Shown: positions 1 to 14,621, numbered from the stretch's first letter. The stretch is 64,000 bases of DNA from Pegea sp. RAD2-039 (GCA_034620365.1 JAQGEQ010000363.1:1550001-1614000), one strand, 5' to 3'. Translations and numbers: made by a program. Notes: generated by a model not told the origin, from the sequence alone.

Positions 1-2790
1 GCCTCATTTTTTAAAGCTTTTGAACACCTGTCTCAAGATTTGTCAGTAGTTTTGTTGACCAAATAGTTTCACAAAGATGTTAGTAAGATGACGTTGACTT
101 TTTTTCTAGAGTTTTGTGCCTCGTTAAAGATGTAAACTCAGATCTTTGATATTACAGATCTTATTTTTATACAATAAATGTTGCTCAATATACTTAATTC
201 ATATTATTTATATGATACTTACGAAATTTGATTATTTTCTAGGTTTGTGTCAGAATTTACTTTTTAAAAGAGTTAGATAAAGTTAAGAAAAACTTCAACT
301 ACCTCTTAGGAGTTACGTTTTTTTAATTGCAAACCAAAAAGATCTTTATAAAAAAAAACATTAAATTTCAACACAGGGTAAGTTTTCGGAAACTTTTTAA
401 TATAATCAAGAAGCCTTAACACATTTTATATAAAAGTTAATTTTGATTTTTAAAAGCTACTAAGTAGATATGTTCAGTTTGTTATTGTTAAAACCATCAT
501 TATGTATTTTACCTACCCACTCAATTTATTAAAGAAAGCCTCTTACCAAAAAACACAGCTTATTATATTTTATTATCACTTTTATAATAGATGATTAGTT
601 TATGTAATGTAAATTATACCATTTTGTTAAACCACTCATACAAGTCTTAGTATAAGCATAAATAAAAGTATCATTATAAATTGAAATTCTTGTCGAAGAA
701 GAAATAACTAAAAACTATAAATTTCAACAGCATAGTTTTTCATCTCTAAGAAATTATAAATACAAGACGACAAAATCTCTTCTATTTTACTTAAGTCTAT
801 TAAATAAATTTGTTCGATCAACCTTCAATTAAAAATGCTCGCTCCAAATGAAAATGCTCGCTTAAGAAAAGTTTTAAAAGGTCTTCGCCGTAAATTCAAA
901 AACCCATTGTTTTTAAAAGTATGAACTTTAAAATATACAATCAAATAATAGTAATATTTATAAAGATTATACTGATCATCATTAAGTGTTTACTTGGAAA
1001 TATATAGTTAAGAATGGTCAACTTATATGTTTCTTCATTTACCAAGCTTGTTTGCTAACTTTTTTCAATGTAGGTTTTTTAATTATATGTAAGATTTTAA
1101 CTTAAGTAGCTTAAAAACTCACTTGATTCATTTGTTCATCAAAAACTTAATTTTTCTAAGTATTTAAGTAAAAACTGCGTATTATATTTACTTGTTTATA
1201 ATTTTTTCTGGTAGTAGTTTGTTTTTGCGATTTATTTTATAAAGAAATTTAATATTTCCTATATAGTCATAGAAATTTATAAGTCATCTTTACTTATATA
1301 CATAAGTTTGTTTAGTTTCTCACTAAAACATATTCTATTTATCTTTTATTTTATTTCTTACAGTAAGCTTAAACATCAATTAAATTATTTTTAACATAAT
1401 GTCTTCGAGTTGATATTTCAACTTTCGTTTTGTTGTTAAAAAGTTGTTAGGCATTTTGCTGTCTATTTTACCATTATTGTTCTAGAATATATTTCTTGAT
1501 GCATAAATAATGTATGTATAAGTCTCAAAATAAAGACACAATTATAAAAATTGCAAACAACTTCTTAGGTAGACGAAAGTTTAGGACAGACGAAAACTTC
1601 AAGTAAACTAATTTTCTTTTTAAGTTTCTTACATAATGTATTTGCTACCATCTTAAAAAAAACTTTCTTTAACCATTGTACTAGTAAATAATTAAAAAAT
1701 TTATAATATTTTCGACAAGAAAAAGTCTGTAAGAAATCTGGGTAGAAGGGCCCTGTGAGTCTGGTCAATGACAACACTTTTAAGAGACCCAAAACTCTAG
1801 ATGCAAAGCCGGAGTTGGATCCTCGGTTCCTTACTGTAGTTTCTAACGATCGTTCTGACAGCTCCTGCGACGCCATTTGGGCGCAGCTGCATCAATTCCT
1901 CTTTTCTTCTGCATAACCTTGGAGAGTGTATTCCTGCTGCACGAAATAGCCGAATCTCCATAATTTCAGCCCTGACACACATGCATGACCAAAGCAGACT
2001 AATCAAATATATATTCCTATATTATATTTCATATATTTGTATACTACTTTTAACAAACAAACAAATATTTGTATTTTTATAAGTAAGATACATTTTTATA
2101 GAACTATTCTTAGTATTTAAGTCTCTAAAGTGCTCAAATATTTTCTATACACACAAAGAGCTTTTTAACTTGTGAATAATTTTTACAAGTAGTCTTCAGA
2201 TAGAAATTGAATTATATTTAAGTTGAAGTAAGAACACATCTACCTGTTTATTGATAATAACTGCTTATAATTGTTAAATATTCAAATCTTTAAAATGTTA
2301 TTATAGAGTTTAAAGCTCTAAAATTAGTTTTTTTATCTTTTTACTTTTTATAAGATTGAATACTAACTAACGATGACATAAATTAACCATCAAGAATCTG
2401 ATGAGATAAACTTTAAAGCATTTAAATTAGTACTTTTCTTAATCTAGTATTTTTAAACTATTAAGTTCAAGAACCTTAAAATGAACAAATAACTTCAAAT
2501 GTTTTACGCAATATTTTATTTGTTGCTGACGTTAATCATTTTTTATAAGTTTACAAATCATCAAAAATTATTTTAAGGACTTACTAACCTATCAAAATTT
2601 ATAGATAACGAAACAAATTCAGCTTTAAACTACAATCAAGTGTTTTATCTTTAAAAGTTTCACAAAAATGTCAAATGAAGTATTTTATTGATGATATATA
2701 ATTAAACAGTTCGACAACACCAGACTTTTATAGTTTAGTTGAAAAAATTTCTAAAATCCACATAAATAACAGAAAACTAAAAGCAAATCT
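1..2790. other. AT-rich intergenic DNA with one GC-richer island
   Basis: There is no coding gene I can support here. Most of the stretch is A/T runs with dense stop codons in all frames. The exception is about 1740-1995, which is clearly richer in G and C and carries overlapping open frames on the minus strand; neither translation resembles a family I know. It may be a relic exon or a mobile-element fragment. The DNA next to 2790 would hold the 3' untranslated region of the SLC49-like gene on the minus strand. Confidence 0.6.
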
Positions 2791-5097
2791 TCACTCTTCA
2801 ACTTGTTGAACCGCTTGAACCTCAATTACTTCTTCCAACAACTCAGTCTTTTCATCAGCTTCATTGGCAATCTTACGTTCGTAGATAGGCTTGATTGCAA
2901 GAATGATAATGACACAAATAAGCATAATGACACAAGGGAAGAGCTCAGATGATGGAGCTCCTACATACATGATGAAGAGACGACCTACAATTGGATACGC
3001 GAAACGGAAAACACCCATACAAATAATTGCGATCATAGTAACAAAGAGAGTTGGATTAGGATAAGAAACTTCAGCAAGAAGTTCAAAAAGACTCGTATTA
3101 ATAGATCCAACCATGAATCCTTGTAAAGTGACTCCAGCATAAATCAAATCCATGTTGTAAATTTTAACTCCTATGTAAATAAAAACACAGGAAAGAAACA
3201 AGAAGAACTCGCCAAATATGACAACAGGCTTGTACTTTTGCGACCATGTCAATATTGGACCAGTAACAAAGCCTCCGACAGTGTACATGATCCAAGCAAC
3301 CATCAAAGATGTACCAATCTTAGTATCAATGCCATGAACAGTTGTAAATCTTTTATTAACTGCAGATGATAACAGGACATTGTTGTTTCTCAAAATAGGG
3401 TTGCTAGCTCCAAAGAGAAACCAGACACAAATGAAGACAGGACTTTTAAAAAGCAGCTTTACAACTCTCCAGAATTCTCTTCCAGATTTACGAAGTTCTT
3501 CAGAAAGACCTAAATCACCTTCTCCATGATGTAGTTTTTGATGTCTCTCGGCTTTCATCTGAGCAACACTTGGTGGAGTTGGGGGCTTATTTTTTACGAT
3601 CAGATAAGTCAAAGTAGTCAAAGTGATTCCAACCATGCACAGAGCAGTGTACATATACTTCCATACATCCCCAACCTGTAGATAGTCCGTTAGTAACAAA
3701 CACTATATTTTGATGACGTCACAAACCATTTGAGGGTCAACATTTCCGCTGGTCAGTTTAGTAGGCAGGTAAGCGCCCATGGCCTCGCCAACTCCTCTGC
3801 CAACTACCTGAGTGGCCACTGCAGTCGCTACTTCTCGCTTTGCAAACCAAATAGCGGCTGTGGGTGGGGCAAGTGACCAGGAAATGATGTTACTGAAGCC
3901 CATAATGGCCTGTCCTAACATAGCCAGTGGGTAACCGGTCCGGAAGCTGAAACCAGCAGCTGTTAGAGCAAAACCAAGAGCCTGTGACGATGTTGTTGCC
4001 AAAACGACCGCCCTTGAAAATATAAACAAAGATTAAATATAAAAAATTTTAATTTCATCAAATCTGTAACTTTGAAAATTTACGAAAAACATTTTTTAGT
4101 AATTTGTGATTTTTTAAGGATAATTGGGTTTGTAGCTTATTCGAAAGCAATAAAAGAGTAGCTCTTTTGATATCGATTAATTTGTACAACAAACATTTGT
4201 GTAAGCCTCACAGACTACTTTGATGTGAAAATTTTTTGAATATTATTAACTATTATCAAATACATTTTTGCCTAGTCTTGTTTTGCAAAACTTTGAAAAT
4301 TAAGTAATTTCGTTAATTTTACTCATTTCTAAGCAATAAAGTTTATAAAACTTTTAAATTAAAACAAAACTTGGAAAGATCTGATTTAAATAAATGAATT
4401 AAATGTTAAATATCGGTAAATTTAAAACACTTAATTAATTAAACACTGTGACAGAAGTTTCATTATAAGTTTATATGATGAGCATTTCATTTTAACTTAA
4501 TTTGATAATCTTTTGTTGCTAATTTTGCCATAAGCAAAAAAGAATAGCCCAAAAACGTTTTGATTTGCAAATAAATACAAAAACATTTCTTTGCTGCTAA
4601 CTTTTTCAAGAAGTTATAAAATATACAAATATTGATTATTTACAAACTGGTTTAAGTAACATGAAAGAAATTAGAAATTAAATAGTAAAAAAGTTTGTCT
4701 TTTTTAGAGAGCATTTTACAATATTATAAAATTGCTTTTTAATATTAAGAAGCAAAATAACCTTTTAAATAGTTTACTAAAAAACTTAATTTTATCATTC
4801 ACAGTTTAAATTTTGATTTCATTACCTGTAACCAATTCGAACAGTAATCATTGATAAGGGCAAAGATGCGAAAAGAAAGATGACTGATTGCACAAGGACC
4901 AGCCAATCAATTTGCCAAGGCTGTTCATTAAAATATGTGGCCAACCGATTGTTGCTTGGACCATAAACCGATTGGTTAAAGCCTCTTAGCGTGATGGAAG
5001 TGGTCACGATGAACAAAATAAACCATCTTCTTGGGTAAGTTTTCAAATCTGCTTCATTGATTTCTTCAAGCTCTACGACCTCTACTTCTTCTCCCAT
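2791..5097 (-). CDS. SLC49/FLVCR-family major facilitator transporter
   Basis: This is a 480-residue multi-pass transporter in three exons on the minus strand: 5097-4826, 4012-3727 and 3675-2791. The donor after Gly-Tyr-Arg and the acceptor at 4013 restore one frame. The second intron is only 51 bp and has a good branch-like TACTAAC. Family marks are the N-terminal Pro-Arg-Arg-Trp before helix 1, Gln-Ile-Asp-Trp-Leu after it, Ala-Ala-Ile-Trp-Phe followed by Glu-Val-Ala-Thr-Ala, and Pro-Pro-Thr-Pro-Pro-Ser at the start of the central cytoplasmic loop. These are typical of FLVCR1/2, MFSD7 and DIRC2. About twelve hydrophobic helices can be seen. Known relatives carry haem, choline or pyridoxine across the plasma or lysosomal membrane; the substrate here cannot be read from sequence. 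The Pro-rich loop looks closest to MFSD7 (SLC49A3), but subfamily assignment is tentative. The start codon begins an acidic N-terminus, Met-Gly-Glu-Glu. Confidence 0.85.
4013..4825 (-). other. Intron 1 of the SLC49-like gene
   Basis: An 813-bp intron with GT at 4825 and AG at 4013 on the minus strand. It is uniformly AT-rich and I see no internal gene or repeat. Confidence 0.75.
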
Positions 5098-8000
5098 TGT
5101 TAAATCTTACAAAAAACTAAACTTGCTGCAGATAAATAGTTTTAATTAAAATACTTTTATTTATGCTTCTGTATGATGATTAGAAAAATATGAAGTATCT
5201 GATTCAACTGAAACTATCAAAATATGAAGTTATCAGAAGAAATGTCAACTTTATAATGCTGATATAAGTCTATTTTATTCAACTAACAGCACAAAAAGAG
5301 AGAGAAACAAAAAAAAAGACTTTAATATAACCTAGAGATATTTTGTTGTTTTTTTGGTTAAAGATTTCATCACAGTCTCTCAAAGACATTTATGATAGAG
5401 GAAGTGTATTGTGTGCAAAACATTAAAAAGCTCATATTTCAATGAAAATCTGATTTTTAGAAAGAAATCAGAATACAACATAACAGTTTCACTTGACCCT
5501 ATGACTTTGTCAACAAGAATTAGTAAGCAATGTTACAAAACAGTAACAAAAATTTTATTTAGTTAAATATTTCTTTAAAACTATTTTATGACCTTATTAT
5601 CAAAATTATTCATTTAAAAAAATTCAAATATTTTAATAATAATTTCTTAGGTGGTATTTGTATAAAAAAATATCTACATATTAATAAAGATTTTACTAAA
5701 TTTAATTTCCTTATTTGCTAATTTTATGTTGCAAGATAGTTTTGTAAGATGAAATCAGATTCATTTGCTTATTGTAGCTTCAATGAGTGAATTAATCATT
5801 TTAAATTGTAAAATTCGGCTGCAAACGTTTGCACACGAGACTATAAATATTTAGCAAGCTTAAGTTAGCTGCTGTAAAGAAAATCTTCGAATGTTTAAGA
5901 TTAAAATTCATAAAATAACATCTTTCAGAGGTTAAGATAAAATAATAACCCCAAATAGAAATTTTAAGTTGAAGACTAATTCACCAACTGACTTATGATC
6001 AAAAAAAGCTTTGCTGGAGTTAAATTTCAAATTTTAATTTATAAAACATGAAAATTCAGATATTTTTCTCAACAATTTACTAATTATAATGATAAATTTA
6101 ACTTCAGATTGAATTTTGTTTTTATCAAAATGTTAGTTAATGTTAACTCCGGGACCTCGGGCTAGAAAATAAAAATTAAAAATATTCTTCTCAAAAAGAG
6201 ACTTCTGACAAAAATATTCATTCAGAAACCTTTCTACTCATGTAAATACTAGGCAAAACTAACTTTGTCACTTTAATTATTTATTTAATTTAAGCTTTTA
6301 GGGGGTCAAAAAAAGCTAGTTGAATAACCAGCAACATCTGGCTTATATTTACCGAGAAATACAACAATTTCATAAAAATAAAACTTTTTTATCTCTTTTT
6401 TCTTCAGGCTGATTTTGTGCTTGCTACTTGAGTGTGCTTAGAACTTGCCAGCTATTTATAACACTTGATTAAAAGAAAACATTAAAAAAAAACTCCCAGG
6501 TGTTAGAAAATACTAAATTGATGATTATGATGTGAGTTTTTAACATTCTAAAGTTGTCCTAGATGTTTATAATTAATTCTAATTTCATTTGAAAATTTAC
6601 TGACCAAGACCAGAGTTAAAAATTATTTAGCTAGTCAACTAGAATTTTTAAATGACACAAAAAAAATTGAATCTGTGTTTTAAAGGTAACAAATTAGATA
6701 GTTCTTAAAAAATTCTGAGATTTGTATAATGTGAATCAACAAGAATTTTTCTGATCATTGAGTAGTGAACAATTTTTGTTCAGCTAAGGAAAAATACTAA
6801 CAATTACAAGTTAGTCAAACCACATTTATAGAGTTATAATTTAGATATCAAATTTATCTTTATTCAACTAGATTTTAATAAATGTAAATTTCCAAAAGGA
6901 GTTTTTAACTGCTTATAAACAAAGTGAAGAAGATTTTTAGAAAGGTGGTTGTAGTTTACTAAAAACTTGTAATTTTGATAAGAAACTTTCAAGCTTAGTA
7001 AAAATTCTAGAATTTCTTTATAGTATTTACTGCTAGATTCAAATTCATTTTTTAAGTAATAAAACTTCAAATGATTTTGAGTCTTTACAGTTTAATACTA
7101 TTTAAAAAAATTAATTCTTTTAATTTTAACTTTTGCATTTCTTTATCAGCTGGCAGAATTTTCAGCAAAAGCTGGGTAGGAACAGTTTGAATCATTAAAA
7201 TAAACTTCTAGGAAGATAATTCTCGATGTACAAAGATTTAATTGAATATTTTTGGATGAAATACAACTTACAAGATTGCTTAAGAGTTAAACTTAAAAGC
7301 ATGGAAATGATCTTACATACAATTTGACAAATGCTTAAATATTCTCTGTAACTTTATTCAACAAATTAAGCCAGAAAAATCATCAAACAAATAACCAATA
7401 ATTTTAACAAAATATAAAAAAATTATTTGAAAATATTATTTCTTGAAAAATACCTCACTTAAAAAATGATTTTTTTTATAAATCAGAAATACCATTTCAG
7501 ATGATTCATAAATTGTTTTTTTACTTAAATCATTATCAATAAATTATCATAACTAAAAGCATTTTAATGCAAAGTATTTAATTAATGTTTTTCGGTTTTA
7601 GAATTGGCATCAGTCTCTTAAAAATCGAACAAATTCTATTACAACTCTTATTACTGACAATATAAGTGAATTTAATTAGGATAAGAAACTGTCAACTATT
7701 TTTTTATCGAAGTAATTGTTGATTTTTATCCACAAATTCAAATCGTGTGCTTTATTTATCTATAAATATATTAAAACTCACAAAAGTTTTTTATTCATTT
7801 CTTTGTCTTGATATTTTAAATCCGATTTTGAAACTTTTAGTTTTTATAATCAATAAATAATAAAAAGCTAAACTCTGAAAAAGTAGTGTTCATATCATAA
7901 AAATGAGCTTAAATTTTCAGAAAATTCAAACATCTGTTATTACTCATTCTGTAGAATACTTGGATTCCTTATCATATGCTACTGTCGTCTATACCTCTTT

Positions 8001-9975
8001 ATTCTTTATCTTTTAAACTTGATGGATTTTTACTAATTTCATATCTGTTTTGTCCAAGATACTTTTTAACTTATTCTATTTTGAAAATTAAACTTTTAAT
8101 ATCAATGTTTGTAAAACTGTAATAAAATTTAATCACATTTGCTATAATTTAAGAAATTCAAAAATCCCATAAAAAGAATAATAAAAACATTTTAAAAACA
8201 AAAAAGATTTAGAAACCAAATTATTAAAAACAAACATAACTGTTTAAATAATACTTTTAAGTCTAACATCTCATGAAGTAATATTCGAAAGATACACAGG
8301 TTGAGCTCTTTTGTTTGCTCGGTATTAAAATATAATCAATTAGATCAATTAATCAAATCAATTAAAAGAAAAAAACAAATGTTAGACCTAGCTAAAAAAA
8401 CATGATTTGTTATTTTTGTTTAATTGTGGATTTTTAGTACCACTCAAATTGCACAGAACAATTTAGAATGATCAAATAAGCAGACATTTGGAAGATTTTT
8501 GTTGTTTTATCTTTAAAATTGTTTTATTATCAAATCATTTTATTAACTTTGAAACTTTTTGTCTCAATGTATTTAGAATTCCAAGTACAGTTCGTGTTTG
8601 ACGAGTACTTTTAAAAACTTTCTAAATTATTTAAATTATTATTAAGAAATAATAATTTACTAATAATAAACAAGTTTGTTTATACAAAGATTATATCAAC
8701 GTGAATTGCTGTATAAACATTCAAAATTAATCTTTTTAATTTCAATTGCTGAATAATCTCAAAATTATTAAATCCCTATTTATCCTGTATAAGATAAATT
8801 TTTATGAAAATTATTTCAATTTTATTGTTTAATTACAAATTTTTGTTTTAATCTACAAGTATCGTGACTGAAGACTTTCATGTCTTTCAGTTATTTCACT
8901 TCAGGTTTATCGACACAATAAATAAATAAGTTTGTCTTGATTAAGGAAAAACATAAGGGTCTGACGAACTGCTAGTTTTCACTAATCAACAACTCATATC
9001 TGAAATCGAGACATATAGTTTGATTTGGTTGAAGAATTAATTACATAATAGTTGCTGAAAGTACTTCCAAATTAGTTTGAAGATGTCACTACAACAAACC
9101 TTGTCACAGATTTGTCAGTTGAATTTTCTATTTCTAAATTGATTGTTTTAATAAATTTAAACTTCAGTAAATCATAAACTGAAAACAAGAAGTAATAAAT
9201 TTGTTGTCAATGTAACCACTAAATTTTTAACAACTAGAATAGTTCAGACCCAACATAAAGCAAAAAAGCTGGTCAACTTGATGTCTTTGGCAACTCATCC
9301 TCATCAAAGAAGCTCTTGTGGGATACTATGTCTAGCAGGATTACATCTTCCACGAGAACATTTGTAAAAAAGTCAATTTGAAATAACATCAATTTCGACA
9401 TCAACACGAAAATGCTAAAAACATCCAATTTATTGATTTCGTTTTATTCCATCTTTGTACAAAATATTTTTGGACTAGTTGAAGAGATATGAGGTGATGA
9501 AGGAGGTTTGGAAGCAAATACTAAGATTTCTAGAAAAACTATTTTGTTTTAAAATGTTATCTCAAAAGCTTACACCAAAAACTTAATTAATTTCATAAAA
9601 CAGTTTGAAAAGCTCAAAAAAAATTATTCAGTTTTTGAAATAAGCAACTACTTATATAAAAGAAATTAGTGATGACGTCGTAATAGTCTACGTCATCCAT
9701 CTCATAAACACGTGACAACACACATAATCATATCCATATAAAAGGAGAACACCAAAGAACAAGTTTCTGATATAATTTGTAGCTTTCAAAGCCACCGAAT
9801 GGCGAAAAGCGAAATGAAGACTCCAAGGAAACAGTAGAGGCTGAAGGACCCATCATCAACGTTACTTAGATTCAATTGTGTAAAGATAAGAACTTTTCTA
9901 ACACTACAACCAAAAACTCCTGAAAGATCTCATCCTCATCACCAGCATCAACACCTCTTCTCTTTCCTCCTTAGA
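5098..9975. other. Gene-poor AT-rich spacer
   Basis: I see no supported gene. The part next to 5098 must hold the promoter of the SLC49-like gene. Around 9240-9400 a short GC-richer piece reads open on the minus strand for about 30 codons but lacks a convincing acceptor. From about 9660 to 9975 the composition rises again, with a near-match to the palindrome at 9673 and a CACGTG at 9709. This part probably includes the 3' untranslated region of the TRAM gene. Confidence 0.55.
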
Positions 9976-11929
9976 TCACTGAGACTTGGCTTTTTCACTG
10001 TTTTGTTTTTTAGCTGTAAAATTAAGATTGAAATTCAAGAGTGAAATCGAACATCAAGCTTCTCGAAGCTTCACCTGCTGCTAGCTTTTTGCTCTGCAAT
10101 TTGGCATTCTTTGCTGCTGCGTTCGCCTTCTTTATTGCTTCTTCCTCTCTTTTCAAACGTTTTTGAAGATTTATATAAGATAAAAAGAGCCAAACTTGAA
10201 GTAGGCAGAGAGATGAAAACGACAAAAGTCTGAAGAAAGGAGAAATTAGCTTTAGAAGAAAATAGTGAAGGACTCACCTGGTGAAGAAGCAAGTAGAGCA
10301 AGGAGGTGCTGATGAGTCGTTTTGAGCTTGTGGAATAGCAAAGAAGTAGACAACCACAGCAAGGCCGATAGTAACAACTCGGACAAGCGGGAACAACTTA
10401 GACCAGATGTTGAAACTGAAATTTCTTCTTCAGATTATTTGATTAAAAGTAGCTGGCAACAACTCACCCGTTTTGTGACAAGTTTTTCTTTCCAGCAAAA
10501 TACATCAAACGTGAGAAATGGAAGCAGGCTTCAGAGATGTAGTGAAGAGTAGACAGGATGAGCGCCAGTTTCCATACACTACAAATAATCGATGATGAAA
10601 CAAATATTTGACTCGGTTAGTATCAAGTACCTGAAGACATAAGCACCAAGCATAAACACTAGATGGATGGTGTAATAGCGAACTCGAAACGGGATTTCAT
10701 CTTTACGAACTTTTTGAAAATAAAGTTCAGGGAACATATGAATCCAATAAGCAATCTGGCATCAGATGGTTAGCATCAAGCAAAATCGTGTCTTTTATCA
10801 CTTACTTGTGCTAACATATAAGCTTTTGCGTGCCATGTCATCACAGCTGAAGGTGCAAGAGATGTTAACGATTTTAAATCATCTAAAAAGTTTTCCTAGA
10901 AACAAAAAAAAGATGTTGATGATGTAAGTGACTTCATTGTAGTTGATCAACTTTTTCATTCCTATTTATCATGAAATACAGATTTTACTTCAGCTACTTA
11001 CATTCATGATGATGTGAACGGCATAAAATGTTGAGGAAAGAAACCATGAGAGTAGATGAGCAGACTCATTAAAACGGGAATGCTTGGTCTTTGATAGATG
11101 GTATCGTTTTGAATATTTCTACAAATAAAAAATACTTAAAAGATTTTTTCAGAATTAAAAAAAACTATTTTCTAATATAAATCAATCACATAGATAATTA
11201 ATAATTATATTTTATATAATGTATAAACATAATAAAGAAATTAAATCAAAACATCAGATAGAAAAAGGAAATTACCAAACTAATTTATTTATGATTGAAA
11301 GCAGAATATGTTTAAATTATCATTTCCTAAAAATATTAAATTTAATATATTCTTTGAAATGAAATTAGTAAAAAATCAAATAAATAAAATTAACAACATT
11401 TATATTCTAAAAGATAAAATAAAGATCTTACATCAAGAAGGTAGTCTTGGATGATAGATTGGATGATTATGAAGACAATTGACTGGAAGAGTATAGAGAG
11501 GATATCTAATCCTCCTTTTTCAAACTGGGTCTTAAAGTTTCCTAGAAAATAAGCATTTCAAATAAAACTGATAAAAAAATAAAAAAAAATTTTAACTTAC
11601 TTGAATCAGTGCTGTTCTCAAAACCATATTGAAATTCATAAAAGATTTTACTAAATTCTTTGGTAGCCTATTAAATAAACAAGTTTTATGATTACTGAAC
11701 TAAAATTTCTTAATTATTTTTAAATAAAAATGTTACAATAACTTAAATAAATAAAATAATATTTGTAATAAAGTTTAGAATTGAATATATAATAGAAAAT
11801 AAATATATTCACCTCAAGCATCATTCCTACAAAAACAAACATCAAAAGAACAGCAAGGATATCTGGATGGTTTTGGATGACAAATTCATGGCTAAAAATA
11901 GGGGGATTCTTTTGCTTTTTTTTAACCAT
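9976..11929 (-). CDS. TRAM1: Translocating chain-associated membrane protein (TRAM, TLC domain)
   Basis: TRAM is an endoplasmic-reticulum membrane protein that sits beside the Sec61 channel and helps nascent secretory and membrane chains enter. Ten coding exons on the minus strand: 11929-11813, 11667-11601, 11541-11432, 11118-11002, 10895-10806, 10755-10631, 10578-10468, 10415-10278, 10229-10075 and 10013-9976, giving 355 residues. The start is chosen because Met-Val-Lys-Lys-Lys with Pro-Pro-Ile-Phe-Ser-His-Glu-Phe matches the known N-terminus. Other marks are Ser-Lys-Thr-Lys-His-Ser-Arg-Phe-Asn-Glu-Ser at the start of the TLC domain, Phe-Pro-Glu-Leu-Tyr-Phe-Gln in the middle, and a charged Lys/Ala-rich tail after the last helix. 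Most introns are 48-61 bp. The last exon is a choice: using the donor at 10074 gives a Lys-rich end, while reading through gives another ending with a stop at 10022. TRAM1 and TRAM2 cannot be separated here. Confidence 0.93.
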
Positions 11930-14621
11930 ATTTATCAATTCACTAAATTTATATTCTACAAAAATATCAAGTTATAAAATATTAAAAAATAAATTTCAAT
12001 AAAAGATACTTTTTATAATTAAGCAAATGTAAAATAAGAAATGTATAAATACTCATAAAACAAAAACTTTTTGTAACTATGTAATAATCAATAAAATATA
12101 AATTAGGTATAAATTATAACTTTGAGTATTTTACAATTAAAAAAAAATTTATTTTTTAACTTGAATTTAATTTCATTTTAATAATTTTTTTGTTAACTTG
12201 AATTAAAATATTAACAGAATTTCTTTGATGTCGCAAACAAAATTTATCAACTAAAAAGTAAAACTCTAGAAAATAATTACTATATAATAGATGGATATTT
12301 TTTTAAATTTTCAAACTGTAAACAAATGTTAGGGATTAGAAGATGTGCAAAAAAGTTCAAGTGAAAACAATAAAAAAATAAGAAAAATTGATTGTAATTA
12401 AATATAAAAAAGATGAATACAATTATATCAACAATAATTACTTATTTAGTTTCTTTAATTATAATTTAAAAAATTCAACATTTCAGCTATTATCTGGCCG
12501 AAGAAATTAGCGAATAAGGAAAATAAACTTTTACAACGTAACAACAAAAACCTCGTGTAAATGCCACGTCTTTGTACTGAAACCCTAGTGGTGGAAATCA
12601 CCATCTGGACATTTGTTGTTAGAAGATTGTATGATCTAAGAGCAGTTTTGGGTAGATTCGATATTAAAATTAATCTTATACTTTTCAAAAATTAGTTTTT
12701 TATCGTCATCTTTAAAATATAAGTTTTGATATAATCTGATTTTTATATAAAAATTACTACCGATAAGAAGCAAATAACCGAAACAATATTCTGTTTTAAA
12801 ATAATATCTTAAATCATTATATTTTGTCAATAAGTAGAAACTATGTTAATAACTGCTAATAAGTTATCTAATTGTTAATAGTCAATACTATCTTTGATAT
12901 ATGCTTAATAATAAATTATTTTCAATTTAATAAGCATCGTTTTAAAAGTTATAAAAACTATTTTCAAAATAAAATATTAAGAAATTCAAAGTGTGCTGTT
13001 AACAGTTTGGTAGAAGTTATTCATTTTTTTTTTCAACTTGTTTAATTACCTCCGACATTATTATTTTATTTAACTTTTTTTTTATTTTCAGTATAAACTG
13101 AATGATTGTTTAAGCTTTTACAAACGAACATAATAATAAATATTTACCTATATAGCTTTAGAAAAAAGGGATAACTTAAAAAATTATTGATGAAGAATTG
13201 TTTGGAATACATTATGTTAATTGAGTGACCTAATGTTGTTATTTCGAATATTTTAGCCTAAGAAAGCTACTGATAGTTGCCATTAATATTAAGTTAATTT
13301 GCTATTGAAGGTATTGTTCAGCAATTTCAAACAATATGAATATTTTTATTGCAAAAATTTTCATATTAATAAAAAATATTCTGTTTGATACTACATTTGT
13401 AATGAATAAATAAAATAATAAATATCGTATAATCAGTTTTCTTAAGTACAAGTCTTTAAAAATATGAATTGTTTTTTCTTGTTTGTTACTAAATACTAAT
13501 TGTAACTTTTATTCGTGAGAATGTAATTCAACATATTTGTCACAAGCTGTAAAAATGAATTATTAATTTTATCTATTTTTAACAAACTAATAAAACTTAA
13601 TTTTAGTTTCAACCATGGTAAAACCCTAGAATACTTTAAAAATTACTTTAATATTTAATACTTTGAAAATTTAAGTCAATACTTTTTTCTATATCTGTAT
13701 TGTTGTAAGCTTTCCAGGAAATAATATTTATATTTCTTACTAGTAAAATATTGAACATTTTATCAAGATTAGAAGGGAAAGTTTTCAAAATCATCTATTA
13801 AATTCAGAAAACTTCAAACAGTTACATCTTAAAAAGTATTCAAATTCTTCGATAGTTGGTATAAAACGCCAAAATGTAAGGAAACTGAATTATGAGAAAG
13901 TATCCAGTAGTTTCATTAAAGCACTCAGCATCCTACTTGATATTTTATATAAACTAATTCTGGTGTTATTAAAAACTGCAACATAAAACAAATACACAAT
14001 TTATTGTGTCAATTATAAAAAAACATTTGCTTAAATTAGTAATTTATATTAAATGTAAGCTACCAATATACTTTTAAATACATGAAAAAAATAGCTGCTA
14101 TAAAAATTTAAGGCTGTATTTATCGTACCTCAATACTTTTATTTAATATAGTTACTTAGCGAACAGCTTGTTTTTGGTCATTGCTTATTCGCAATTCATA
14201 TCATCGAATAATGACTTGAATTACTTGAATTCAAACAGCAAACTTTAATTGTAAGTAAACTTAAATCTCTATGTACAAAGTAAATTTGTTTATATTTTCA
14301 AAAATTACTATCATTTACAGTTTGTTTCAAATAGTTTCAAATATTTTTTAGGATATTTATTGACAGATGTGTTAGTTTTGCTTCATTTAATTTACTTTAT
14401 ATTAGTTTCAAATACATCATCACAAAAGTTACAAATATGAGTAATTTACGTGATAAATAACTCTGTTAATTGAGCTATTTAAAATAATTCCAAAATTGGG
14501 CATAGTTATTAAAAAGATTATTTCTGAAATTTGAAAAAAGAAGAAATGAGAGAAGAAAAAAAAATAAAAGAAATGATTTGTAACTAACAATCAAGTAATA
14601 AAGATTTGATAAGAAGGAAGT
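11930..14621. other. AT-rich spacer between TRAM and the lectin-like gene
   Basis: There is no supported gene. Open frames around 12455-12830 on the minus strand have no recognisable content. The promoter of the TRAM gene should lie just above 11930. An upstream signal-peptide exon of the lectin-like gene is expected somewhere before 14622, but I could not identify it. Confidence 0.55.

Noticed and set aside
12455-12830. Two overlapping minus-strand open frames upstream of TRAM
   Set aside because: No recognisable content, no start context and AT-driven composition; TRAM is complete without them.
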